A DNA stretch of 64,000 nt, taken from positions 1-64,000 of IMG/VR virus record IMGVR_UViG_3300027983_000009; one strand, given 5' to 3'. Positions 49,810 through 56,976 of this stretch are shown piece after piece (the first letter of the stretch is position 1; the number at the start of each line of letters is the position of its first letter). Both the position numbers and the translations under genes were made by a program. The notes under the pieces are model-generated. The model worked only from the letters and a program-made list of their open reading frames with translations. It searched no databases and was not told where the DNA came from. Origin of the DNA: a virus.

Positions 49810-51801
49810 ATGACTGAAGTAACACGTAACTGGTGTTATGGAGCCAAGGCGCCAACGTTGAATGCCGACATGGTGGACCACCAGCTTTGGCTGGCCCACA
49901 ATTACAAGAACCGGCACATCGAGCTGGAGCGGAACAGGCGAATTACTGCGGATGCGTTCGCCAGATCTCTTCACCCACAGTTCGAACTGGATGCCGCAGA
50001 ATATGAGGTTGCAGACGCTGCAGTGGATGCAGCGTTCGACCTACTTAAAGCTGAGCGGATTGCGGCACGGAGCCGTGTAGACGCGACGCCGGCGGTTGCT
50101 GCAGCAATCAGGGAAGCTAAGCGGATCCGGTGTGATGTAGGTGCTCGCAAGAAAATAAGCTCGAGAGCTGCATACAAGCTGGTCAATGAGTCGCAGGAGC
50201 CGTACAAAGAGAGAGCTGCGGCTGAGACAGTTATTCCGGAGGGGACAACCCCTGCAGCTCGTGATCAGCTGATTTATCGCAATAGGTTGGCGATGATGGA
50301 GGCGGCTGGCGTAGATGCCGGCGCCAAGGTGATGTACGACGCCAGACTCGCAGCCCGCGAAGAGTTCCGCGATCTTGGGCTGAATTGGGGCACCTACCTG
50401 ACGGTGGAGGCTGCGACAAAGGACTACCACAAAGGAGCACCCCCGGAATTTCGCAGATTTGATGGTCGCGGGTCCATCGGTGTGCAGATACAGGTAGGCG
50501 GAGGATTAACGTATGCTGCTGCTGTTGCCTGCGCGAATACGTTTTTGAGAATTCAGTTGCCACCACTATCTGAGCGGTTGGCAACAACAGGCTCGGACAG
50601 CGGCGTGCAGGCTCACGGGGTGGCGTGGTTAAGGATCGGCTCAGTCGGACACCAACCGATCTGGGCGACAGTCCCTTTTGTGTACAGTCGCGAGATTCCG
50701 CACGATGCTGTAATCAAGTGGGCGTACCTGGACAGGGTTCGTGTCGGCCAGAAGTATCACTGGAAGCTGCGGCTTAACCTGAAGACTTCGCAGGTCAGGA
50801 GGCCGGCAGAGAACAGAGATATGGTTGCAGCCCATCTCGGGTACAGGCTGGTAGGCGAAGAAATCCGTGTGCTGACAACCTTGGATACCAGCGGAGAAGT
50901 AAGCACCCTCTCCATCTCGCGGGAAGAGGTGGCAGCGTTCGGTTACATGCGCAAGCTGGAGTCGATCCGAGAGAATGCCTCGAATCTGGTGACAGCAGCT
51001 CTCGGTCGCTGGTCGCGTGTAGCTAATATCTCAGAGTGGTTCCAGGAACATTCGGACAACATCTCAAGGTGGCGAGGCCCTGAGAGGATGAGTCGACTTG
51101 CCCGGTCTTGGCGTGATAACAGGTTCGACGCAGACCAATCTTCGTCTGCAGAGATTCCTGAGTTTTTGGAGTGGGCGCAGCTCAAGCTGGAGGAGTACCG
51201 GAGACAGCCGCACTATCGGCCGACCAACCCGGATGATTTGACTACAGTTTTCGGGGTGGTAGAGTTCTGGAGGAAGTACGACAAGCACCTGTGTGAATGG
51301 TCGGCGAATCAGTCGCGGAAATGTATCGCAAGGCGTGAGCAGCTCTACAGGACATATGCTGCTAATTTGGCCAGGCGGTACAACGCGTTGGCGATTCCGG
51401 ATGTTGACTGGGCCGAGCTTCGAGAAAAGCCAGCGGTCGACGAGACAGATGCGCAGAGCAAGGAATTGCGGAGATTGGCATCTATCGTCTCACCGGGCAG
51501 ACTATCGGCAATCCTGGTCGAGGTGTTCAGCGACCGAGCTCACAAGACAGCCGCTCAGGGGATGACTATCATCTGCAATGCGTGCGGTAAGGTCCATGAG
51601 TTCGACAAGAAGCAGCGTGTGACAACTTGTGTCCACTGCGGGGCAACGTGGGACCAGGATGAGAATGCTGTCCGCAACACGTTGGCAAATGGCCTGGTAA
51701 AGCGGGCGAGGGTAGAGTCCAGAAACGGGGCACCAGATCCGGACGCCCCTGTGAAAGTGCGAGCGGTCAGACGGGACCGGAGGAGACCTGCTACGACGTA
51801 G
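49810..51801 (+). CDS. TnpB/Cas12-like protein, RuvC site probably dead
   Basis: 663 residues. The C-terminus shows the TnpB/Cas12 signature: zinc ribbon C589/C592 (CNAC) and C607/C610 (CVHC), then the RuvC-III motif with D615, D617 and N619 (DQDENAVRN). The strand pair YHWKLRLNLK followed by MVAAHLGYRLVGEEIRVLT occupies the place of RuvC-I, where the family has I-D-L-G; here it is H342-L-G. LAIPDVDWAEL is the likely RuvC-II strand (family I-x-E-D-x-D), with P530 at the Glu position. Both N-terminal catalytic acids thus appear lost. The first ~330 residues are helical and Arg-rich. No TnpA, IS200/IS605 ends, cas genes or CRISPR array lie nearby. A guide-RNA-dependent DNA-binding protein like TldR or Cas12k is an inference. 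Confidence 0.72.
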   Translation: MTEVTRNWCYGAKAPTLNADMVDHQLWLAHNYKNRHIELERNRRITADAFARSLHPQFELDAAEYEVADAAVDAAFDLLKAERIAARSRVDATPAVAAAIREAKRIRCDVGARKKISSRAAYKLVNESQEPYKERAAAETVIPEGTTPAARDQLIYRNRLAMMEAAGVDAGAKVMYDARLAAREEFRDLGLNWGTYLTVEAATKDYHKGAPPEFRRFDGRGSIGVQIQVGGGLTYAAAVACANTFLRIQLPPLSERLATTGSDSGVQAHGVAWLRIGSVGHQPIWATVPFVYSREIPHDAVIKWAYLDRVRVGQKYHWKLRLNLKTSQVRRPAENRDMVAAHLGYRLVGEEIRVLTTLDTSGEVSTLSISREEVAAFGYMRKLESIRENASNLVTAALGRWSRVANISEWFQEHSDNISRWRGPERMSRLARSWRDNRFDADQSSSAEIPEFLEWAQLKLEEYRRQPHYRPTNPDDLTTVFGVVEFWRKYDKHLCEWSANQSRKCIARREQLYRTYAANLARRYNALAIPDVDWAELREKPAVDETDAQSKELRRLASIVSPGRLSAILVEVFSDRAHKTAAQGMTIICNACGKVHEFDKKQRVTTCVHCGATWDQDENAVRNTLANGLVKRARVESRNGAPDPDAPVKVRAVRRDRRRPATT

Positions 51802-51817
51802 TCGGTTTGCAGTGCAC

Positions 51818-51846
51818 GTGCCAGCTCTGCGGCTTCATGGCAGAGC
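51818..51846 (+). repeat. PKE copy downstream of TnpB-like gene
   Basis: Short helix GCC/GGC; perfect 7-bp long helix GCTCTGC/GCAGAGC; loop TTCATG. It starts 16 bp after the TnpB-like stop. Its arm sequence differs from all other copies yet pairs fully, the best single case of covariation. Confidence 0.7.
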
Positions 51847-51890
51847 AAAGAGATGAAGAGCGAATATATGCCTCACACAGGAGATAGCTA

Positions 51891-52094
51891 GTGGTAGATC
51901 TGGGGAAAAGTAAACCAACCTCTCTCGGCACAACGTTGCGACAACTTGGATTTGACGAGACTGCGTATGACCGTACGACGAAGTATTACACACCGAAGTG
52001 CTCGAGCTGTCAGGCGGTGGTTGTAAACGGTACCGCGTGTCATGAACAGGGGTGCCCTAACGCGAGGCGGCCGACCGACGACTATGATGATTGA
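51891..52094 (+). CDS. Conserved phage small zinc protein
   Basis: 67 residues from a GTG after AGGAGA. The end CSSCQAVVVNGTACHEQGCP is a pattern seen in many phages (C-x2-C ... V-N-G-x-x-C-H-E-x-G-C), likely a zinc site. Function unknown. Confidence 0.7.
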   Translation: MVDLGKSKPTSLGTTLRQLGFDETAYDRTTKYYTPKCSSCQAVVVNGTACHEQGCPNARRPTDDYDD

Positions 52095-52100
52095 TGTATG

Positions 52101-52130
52101 TGTTCTGCAGACACGAAGCTGCAGAGGCAG
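52101..52130 (-). repeat. PKE copy, inverted
   Basis: Read on the minus strand: CTGCCTCTGCAG-CTTCGTGT-CTGCAGAACA. The AGG normally between the arm and the loop is missing. On the + strand it still forms CTGCAG/CTGCAG, in the leader of the 52152 gene. Confidence 0.6.
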
Positions 52131-52151
52131 TAAACAGAAAGAGGGAAAACC

Positions 52152-52466
52152 ATGGGAAGAAGAAAAAGCAATAACAACTCGCAGCCTATTCAGGTTGCGA
52201 CCAACGGTAAAGCGATAGCAGGCTACCGCCAAGGTATGTATTGGTTCGGCTGCAATGGCCGAACCGTTTATGGGCTGTGCAGTGCCTCGTTCAAAGATGA
52301 GCGAGACCTGCTACAGCAATACGACTCGGCGTTCGGGCACCGCGGGGCTGCAGGCGGCTTGATTCGCGTGTACGAAGACGGTGAGACTTTAGTTTTGCGT
52401 AAAGACCCGAAGCAGATTGCACAAGACGAGGAGACACAGCAACATGAGTCAGAGCTTCCAAATTAA
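52152..52466 (+). CDS. Hypothetical protein
   Basis: 104 residues; AGAGGGAAAA precedes the ATG. It has a basic N-terminus (MGRRKSNNNSQ), an aromatic beta segment (YRQGMYWFGCNGRTVYGL) and an acidic-polar tail. It overlaps the next gene. Confidence 0.6.
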   Translation: MGRRKSNNNSQPIQVATNGKAIAGYRQGMYWFGCNGRTVYGLCSASFKDERDLLQQYDSAFGHRGAAGGLIRVYEDGETLVLRKDPKQIAQDEETQQHESELPN

Positions 52467-52770
52467 CTGCGAGTACAACGCAGCAACAGATGCGACTATC
52501 ACACTTCCGGAGGGTCGACGAATTGAGGACATCAAGAGTTCGCACGTGGCGTATGATACGTTGTATATCCGTTTTAAGGATGGCGAAGCTTGGGAGACCC
52601 GGCTCGACTCTGACAGTGAAGACAATATCGACTGGAATAGTCCGACAGCTGTATCAGTGCATGCGGTGTCAGATGACGGCGATGTAGACTACGACAGCGA
52701 CCTGGCTAGCGAGTTCGGTATGGGTGACGTAGAGACTGACCAAAGCAGAGGGGGTATCCATGGCAGATAG
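52444..52770 (+). CDS. Hypothetical acidic protein
   Basis: 108 residues from ATG 52444. Beta-rich (FQINCEYNAATDATITLPEG, YDTLYIRFKDGEAWETRLDS) with Asp-rich loops (DSDSEDNID, DDGDVDYDSD). It overlaps both neighbours. Confidence 0.6.
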   Translation: MSQSFQINCEYNAATDATITLPEGRRIEDIKSSHVAYDTLYIRFKDGEAWETRLDSDSEDNIDWNSPTAVSVHAVSDDGDVDYDSDLASEFGMGDVETDQSRGGIHGR

Positions 52771-53200
52771 GTTCTATCAACGTCTGACTATTGGCGGAAA
52801 TCCGGGTGACGACTACATCAAGATCATGGACCTGCTCATAGACGAGACAGGTCTGGAATTTGAGGAGGAGTCATCCGAAGGCCTGGTAGTCGGGTGCAGC
52901 GATGCAGCCCCAGGGGATTTTGAGGAAGCTAAGACGGCCCTGCGAGAGGCAGGCCTGTCGTACGATCACTTCTGCGAGGCAAAGTGGGATCACGAAGGTG
53001 AGATCTGGTACTGGCGACCGGGACTGAACCCAGACGGAGAAACTGAGTGCCACGCGTGGTCGAGGCAGGGTGGGGTGCAGACCGTTACCGTGGAAGACCT
53101 GCAAGAGTTTCTGGAGAGCGCCCAGACATTGCAGGAGGTGATCGATATGATTCGGATACCACCACTACCAGAGTGGGTACAACCAAAGGAGGTCAGCTGA
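52760..53200 (+). CDS. Hypothetical protein
   Basis: 146 residues. N-terminal beta-alpha (YQRLTIGGNPGDDYIKIMDL), an acidic centre, Trp-rich strand WDHEGEIWYWRPGL, helical end. GGGGGT precedes the ATG. Function unknown. Confidence 0.6.
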   Translation: MADRFYQRLTIGGNPGDDYIKIMDLLIDETGLEFEEESSEGLVVGCSDAAPGDFEEAKTALREAGLSYDHFCEAKWDHEGEIWYWRPGLNPDGETECHAWSRQGGVQTVTVEDLQEFLESAQTLQEVIDMIRIPPLPEWVQPKEVS

Positions 53201-53403
53201 TGCCGGAGCACACGATTTGGCGAGATGGGAGTCTCTTCGATAAGATGGACCCGACTACACACGCGATCAAGCAGATTGCGGCCAGCTATTCGGATGATAT
53301 GCACGGAAGTGTGTTTGAGGTAAGAGACGAGAACAGCGAGTCGTATTACTCTGCAGGACCTGTCACAGTACATCACGCTAAGCCGAAGGTACCTAAGAAC
53401 TAG
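53200..53403 (+). CDS. Small hypothetical protein
   Basis: 67 residues; AAGGAGG lies 7 nt before the ATG, which overlaps the previous stop (TGATG). No motif is recognised. Confidence 0.6.
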   Translation: MPEHTIWRDGSLFDKMDPTTHAIKQIAASYSDDMHGSVFEVRDENSESYYSAGPVTVHHAKPKVPKN

Positions 53404-53430
53404 ATTCTTTAATGTTCTTCAACCCGTTAA

Positions 53431-53460
53431 GTGCCTACGCAGGGGCGACATATCTGCGAA
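53431..53460 (+). repeat. PKE copy
   Basis: Short helix GCC/GGC; long helix CGCAG/CTGCG; loop GACATAT. It sits in a 57-bp stretch (53404-53461) almost identical to 54951-55007. Confidence 0.7.
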
Positions 53461-53475
53461 TAGAAAGAGGTCAAT

Positions 53476-53658
53476 ATGCAGTACGTGGAATACATCGTAG
53501 CGATTCTGTTCACAGCGGCCCCGGGTTTGGCTGCTGTGTGCGCCTTTTGTGGCAACACAGTTGACGCAGGAGAGAAGCAGCAGCGGAGAGCTGGTGCCAG
53601 GTGTGTAGCAGCTCGCTGCGCAGCACGAGCTAAGTACCTGAGAACGCTGGATGAGTGA
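53476..53658 (+). CDS. Small membrane-like zinc peptide
   Basis: 60 residues; AAGAGG precedes the ATG. A hydrophobic start (YIVAILFTAAPGLAAVCAFC) could be a signal or membrane segment, followed by CAFC and ARCVAARC Cys pairs and a basic middle. The role is unclear. Confidence 0.55.
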   Translation: MQYVEYIVAILFTAAPGLAAVCAFCGNTVDAGEKQQRRAGARCVAARCAARAKYLRTLDE

Positions 53659-53671
53659 GCCTGAGCAATGC

Positions 53672-53702
53672 ATCGCCCACGCAGAGGCGTTATATCTGCG
53701 AC
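53672..53702 (+). repeat. PKE copy
   Basis: Short helix GCC/GGC; long helix CGCAG/CTGCG; loop GTTATAT. It lies in the leader of the HTH gene. Confidence 0.7.
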
Positions 53703-53747
53703 GTTGGCAAATAGCAGCAAACTAAAACCCACAACGGAGTATGCAAG

Positions 53748-54023
53748 ATGCAACTAAGCACAATTAAGTACACCGACAAAGTAACCTTAACAGACCACGA
53801 AGTGACAGGTGCGGCAGCACGGAGGTGCCGCAGGCGATTCATGTTGAGTGTGAAAGAGGTTGCAGTAGCGGCTGGCTTATCACCCGTCTACCTCGCACAG
53901 CTGGAGGCGGGAGATATAGTCTGGACGCAGCCTGTGTTGGACGCCGTTACTAATGCGATCTACAGCCAACATAACAGCTCGCTCCCGCGTAAGCGCTTTG
54001 AACATCTATCCGGACAGTACTGA
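53748..54023 (+). CDS. HTH (Xre-like) protein
   Basis: 91 residues. RRRFMLSVKEVAVAAGLSPV followed by YLAQLEAGDIVWTQ fits an Xre-type helix-turn-helix (S-x-x-E-x-A-x-x-x-G-x-S-x-x-Y-x-x-x-x-E-x-G). Likely a small DNA-binding regulator; the palindromes GTTATNNATAAC are candidate targets, untested. Confidence 0.7.
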   Translation: MQLSTIKYTDKVTLTDHEVTGAAARRCRRRFMLSVKEVAVAAGLSPVYLAQLEAGDIVWTQPVLDAVTNAIYSQHNSSLPRKRFEHLSGQY

Positions 54024-54058
54024 CCGCGGATTACATTCCACAAATAGGAGTACCAGAT

Positions 54059-54388
54059 ATGCGAGTAGATGTTAGTGAGCTCAGTGAGCAACCAAGCGGC
54101 GGCACGGCCGCACCACGTGTAGAGGTTATGCCCGTCTTCAGCGGCGAGTCGTTCATCAGAACGCTGTCCTATCCGGTGATTGTTGAGGCATGGAAGAAGA
54201 AAAACAGCGGTAGAGGTAAGCGAGCCTGGCTCGTGGAATTCACCGAGAAGGAGCGAGACCTCCTGTGTAAATGGCACGCCAGGTTCCACGACTGGCACTT
54301 GGTCTCCGGCACACCGGGTCGGGTTGTAATGAAATTGACAACGCTCGAGCTGCTGCAGCGAGCTGTTAACTTCTTTGCGGCTATTTGA
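54059..54388 (+). CDS. Hypothetical protein
   Basis: 109 residues; ATAGGAG precedes the ATG. A basic centre (EAWKKKNSGRGKRAWLVEFT) and helical end. No family is recognised. Confidence 0.6.
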   Translation: MRVDVSELSEQPSGGTAAPRVEVMPVFSGESFIRTLSYPVIVEAWKKKNSGRGKRAWLVEFTEKERDLLCKWHARFHDWHLVSGTPGRVVMKLTTLELLQRAVNFFAAI

Positions 54389-54406
54389 ATCGCACACCAG
54401 CAACCT

Positions 54407-54443
54407 CCTCCGTTATGCATAACGGAGGCTTCGTATCTGCGGA
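54407..54443 (+). repeat. Palindrome merged with a PKE 3' half
   Basis: A perfect 22-bp palindrome (54407-54428; left arm CCTCCGTTATG, centre GTTATGCATAAC) runs straight into GGCTTCGTATCTGCGGA, the 3' half of a PKE. It looks like a hybrid of the two signals and lies 40 bp before the next start. Confidence 0.55.
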
Positions 54444-54481
54444 CGGCCGCAGCATCACATTCCACAAATAGGAGACATAAA

Positions 54482-54781
54482 TTGAAACCGTACACAGTGA
54501 TCGGGCATTATAAGGACACCGGGTTGTTGTATTGCAGCATAAACCTCCACGCCGAGACCCCGGATGCTGCCGCTGCGTTGGTGGCAGAGCTGTACCCCGA
54601 TGAGGACATTGCTATCAGCGCAGTGATTGCGGGGGAGCACGAGAGTGTGCTGGAGGGTGAATACCTGTTAGACACATCAACCATAAGATCGTGGGGTACA
54701 GACGATGAAGGAAACGGTCCCAGTGTTTCAGCTGTTGTGCGGGTGCCCGACAACAGCAACAACGAAGTACAGAGCGGGTAG
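54482..54781 (+). CDS. Hypothetical protein
   Basis: 99 residues from a TTG after AGGAGACATAAA. Beta-rich start (YTVIGHYKDTGLLYCSINLH), Ala-rich helix, acidic strands. A pattern of Y-T-V-x-G-x-Y and AE-T-P-DAAAAL is common in phage small proteins of unknown function. Confidence 0.6.
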   Translation: MKPYTVIGHYKDTGLLYCSINLHAETPDAAAALVAELYPDEDIAISAVIAGEHESVLEGEYLLDTSTIRSWGTDDEGNGPSVSAVVRVPDNSNNEVQSG

Positions 54782-54938
54782 CAGGTGCTATCTGGACTTT
54801 ATCTTCAGCGGACTTGTCCCAGCTAAAGTCCTGCGTGTGCTTGTATCCGGTCGCGGGTTCGTTAGCACAGAGGGTAGAGTCGAGGTTGAAGTCACAGAGT
54901 CCCGTGGTCCGTATAAAAAGGGTGAAGTTTCAAAGTAG
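54705..54938 (+). CDS. Conserved phage small beta protein
   Basis: 77 residues, overlapping the previous gene. The second half (YRAGSRCYLDFIFSGLVPAK ... RVEVEVTESRGPYKKGEV) fits a recurring phage pattern with F-x-G-L-x-P-x-K-V and G-P-Y-K-K-GE. The start is uncertain because of the 77-bp overlap. Confidence 0.55.
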   Translation: MKETVPVFQLLCGCPTTATTKYRAGSRCYLDFIFSGLVPAKVLRVLVSGRGFVSTEGRVEVEVTESRGPYKKGEVSK

Positions 54939-54976
54939 GTCAGCTGATGCTTCTTTAATGTTCTTCAACCAGTTAA

Positions 54977-55006
54977 GTGCCTACGCAGGGGCGTCATATC
55001 TGCGTA
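54977..55006 (+). repeat. PKE copy
   Basis: Short helix GCC/GGC; perfect 7-bp long helix TACGCAG/CTGCGTA; loop GTCATAT. Compared with copy 53431 the loop changes by one base and the 3' arm is extended to pair fully. Confidence 0.7.
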
Positions 55007-55100
55007 TTGGAGCCGGCCAGCGTGGTCGTGCCGCCTAAGCACGTTATTCGTAGGCAGTATTCCACCAGTATCAACACAGCGTATGAATGGGAGAAAGACG

Positions 55101-55373
55101 ATGACAGAAAATAATCCAGGTGCGTGTGGCGGGGGTCAGTGCAGCCCGAAACGCGTACCGTACAAACCACCGCAAGCAACGGTTATTAAGCGGCACACAT
55201 TTTTCACAGCTGAAGAACTGGCGACGGAATTGGAAATGGATGCAGTCGAGATGCCGGGTAGGCAGCCCACCGTATTGTATCTGGCACAAGACGTACAGAG
55301 TGGTGTGGCTGGTGAGGCGGTTGTAGCGTGGGTTCTTTGCGACGCGGTTAAACTATTCGGAAGACGGTCCTAG
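55101..55373 (+). CDS. Hypothetical protein
   Basis: 90 residues from ATG 55101 with GGGAGAAAG upstream. A Gly/Cys-containing head (NPGACGGGQCSPKRVPYKP), then helix and strands. No family is recognised. Confidence 0.6.
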   Translation: MTENNPGACGGGQCSPKRVPYKPPQATVIKRHTFFTAEELATELEMDAVEMPGRQPTVLYLAQDVQSGVAGEAVVAWVLCDAVKLFGRRS

Positions 55374-55409
55374 TGTTTCAGCACTAAATGAGTGAGCCCG
55401 AGAAACGTA

Positions 55410-55440
55410 GTGCCCCCGCAGAGGCGTTATATCTGCGAAG
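55410..55440 (+). repeat. PKE copy
   Basis: Short helix GCC/GGC; long helix CGCAG/CTGCG; loop GTTATAT. It is followed at once by the SD (AAGGGAGG) of the 55451 gene. Confidence 0.7.
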
Positions 55441-55450
55441 GGAGGCGCTG

Positions 55451-55663
55451 ATGCTGAGGAAAGACACATTTCGAACGTCCCGGTACAAGGGTTACTGGAT
55501 TCACACACACTACGAGTACGAGCGGGGCAGCCTGTTTGGCCACGAAGTTGTGAAAGTGCAGGATCCTGAAAACCTCTCTAGTAGGTTGGTGGTATCGGTC
55601 CGAGCTGCTAAGCTGCTAATCACCAAACTGATTAGTGCGAGCTCAGATACAGTTGCAGTGTAG
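55451..55663 (+). CDS. Small hypothetical protein
   Basis: 70 residues from ATG 55451 (MLRKDTFRTSRYKGYWIHTH). The longer frame from 55388 reads through the PKE and is rejected. Basic, mixed alpha/beta; no motif. Confidence 0.6.
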   Translation: MLRKDTFRTSRYKGYWIHTHYEYERGSLFGHEVVKVQDPENLSSRLVVSVRAAKLLITKLISASSDTVAV

Positions 55664-55766
55664 GCACACTACCGGAATACATTTGCGTAAACTGACCGTT
55701 GTTGAGATACTATCGACGGCAGCGTGTCAGTTACGCAGGCGTATTCGATGCGTAGGAGTATCTATC

Positions 55767-55934
55767 ATGAAAAACTGGAAAACGACAGCAGCTGGTATTT
55801 TGAGTGCGATTGTGCTGATAGCCCCACAGCTGTTAGCTCTGATTGACAACAACCCGTCTACACACTTTGATCTGTCCGTGGTACTTGCAGCGTTGAGTGT
55901 TCTCGGCATCGGCTGGAGCGCTAAAGACAAATAG
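55767..55934 (+). CDS. Holin-like small membrane protein
   Basis: 55 residues; TAGGAG precedes the ATG. MKNWKTTAAGIL, a hydrophobic segment (SAIVLIAPQLLALI), a short polar turn with N-N-P and a second hydrophobic segment ending GIGWSAKDK. The KTT-x-x-GIL start and AKD end are typical of small phage membrane proteins annotated as putative holins. It heads the lysis-like cassette. Confidence 0.65.
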   Translation: MKNWKTTAAGILSAIVLIAPQLLALIDNNPSTHFDLSVVLAALSVLGIGWSAKDK

Positions 55935-55952
55935 GTTTATGTTTTACACAGT

Positions 55953-55982
55953 ACCCCCAGCTCAGCGGGTTAGTAGCTGAAC
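55953..55982 (+). repeat. PKE copy (CCC/GGG subtype)
   Basis: Short helix CCC/GGG; long helix TCAGC/GCTGA; loop TTAGTA. It belongs to the same subtype as the array at 29746-30068, here as a single copy in a leader 26 kb away. Confidence 0.6.
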
Positions 55983-56004
55983 AGAGAGTAGAAAAGGTGT
56001 TTGT

Positions 56005-56526
56005 ATGAACAGGCTAATCTCAGCAATCGTTGCGGTACTACTTGGCGCTGCCGGCTCCGCAGTTGGAGGGTACTGGAACCCGCAGGGGGTTGTCCCTGTT
56101 GGCGACGCGAGGATCCCGGCCCAGCTTGTCGGCTGGCTGATTACTGGGCTGACTGGCATTAGCGGCCTGTTCGGCGGGGCTGCGGTCCCGTGGAAAACCT
56201 GGATGGCTGCGGCTACGGCTAAGCTGAAAGCTGGGTTTGCTACCACTACACTGCCAGGTGCATTGTCGCGATTGCAAATCGACGCAGTACCCTATAACGG
56301 GTCGCATAAATCCTCGGTGTCGGCTGTACCGATTGCGGTAGAGCACCTGCAAGGGTGTGTCTACCACCTGAGGGTTGCACTGAGAGATGACCGACCGGCG
56401 CAGGATCTGCTGGACCAGATTGCCGTCAAGGTTGGTAGAGTCACGGCAGAGGTCGGGCAGCATCCAGTTGCTCCAATTGCTGAGGTAGAGACATTTGCGA
56501 CGCTGACGAAAGGTGGTGTAATTTGA
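56005..56526 (+). CDS. Membrane protein in lysis-like cassette
   Basis: 173 residues. Two N-terminal membrane segments (LISAIVAVLLGAAGSAVGGY and LVGWLITGLTGISGLFGG) are followed by a soluble ~110-residue domain. Holin, pinholin or inner-membrane spanin partner are all possible. The stop overlaps the TTG of the lipoprotein gene, which favours a paired spanin-like function, by inference. Confidence 0.65.
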   Translation: MNRLISAIVAVLLGAAGSAVGGYWNPQGVVPVGDARIPAQLVGWLITGLTGISGLFGGAAVPWKTWMAAATAKLKAGFATTTLPGALSRLQIDAVPYNGSHKSSVSAVPIAVEHLQGCVYHLRVALRDDRPAQDLLDQIAVKVGRVTAEVGQHPVAPIAEVETFATLTKGGVI

Positions 56527-56975
56527 AGTACCTAATCTTATCCCTGTGTGTTCTGCTGTCCGGGTGCGTACAAGTACCTGGCGACACATCTAAACCCGCG
56601 TTACCGAACCTGCCATCCCCGTCGACGCCTGACGCGCAATTCGGGGGTGTCGATGAGACACTGGTGGCGAGAATCCTGCAGTCACCAGAATTGCAGGACG
56701 CCGCCAGACTGCGTCGCTATGCCGCTCTATACCGTGGGTTATCTGAGACGGTACAGCAGCCAGAGCTGCTACCTATGCAGGTACTGCAAGGCGGTATCAA
56801 AGCCACGGAGCAGTTTATAAAGCCCAGAAGCGCCGCCATGCAGGCTATCTTGGTGTCCCACCTACCCAAGCCGCCTCTGAGCGATAGCGACAGGCAGCGA
56901 ATAGTGGACGCGTTTGGCAGCTTGTCTTTGGCGTGCCACGCTGCTGCTCACCGACTCGAAACTGGGGGTAAGTGA
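56523..56975 (+). CDS. Lipoprotein, spanin-like
   Basis: 150 residues from a TTG overlapping the upstream stop. A short signal peptide ends in a lipobox (LSLCVLLSGC) at about Cys16. After a Pro-rich linker comes a helical domain. Lipoprotein plus upstream membrane protein is the arrangement of o-spanin/i-spanin pairs, but this protein is longer than most o-spanins. Confidence 0.65.
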   Translation: MKYLILSLCVLLSGCVQVPGDTSKPALPNLPSPSTPDAQFGGVDETLVARILQSPELQDAARLRRYAALYRGLSETVQQPELLPMQVLQGGIKATEQFIKPRSAAMQAILVSHLPKPPLSDSDRQRIVDAFGSLSLACHAAAHRLETGGK

Positions 56976-56976
56976 T

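Noticed and set aside
49678-51891. An IS200/IS605-type transposon carrying the TnpB-like gene
   Set aside because: No TnpA gene and no recognisable left or right end hairpins at the borders; the flanking repeats are PKE copies found all over the window.
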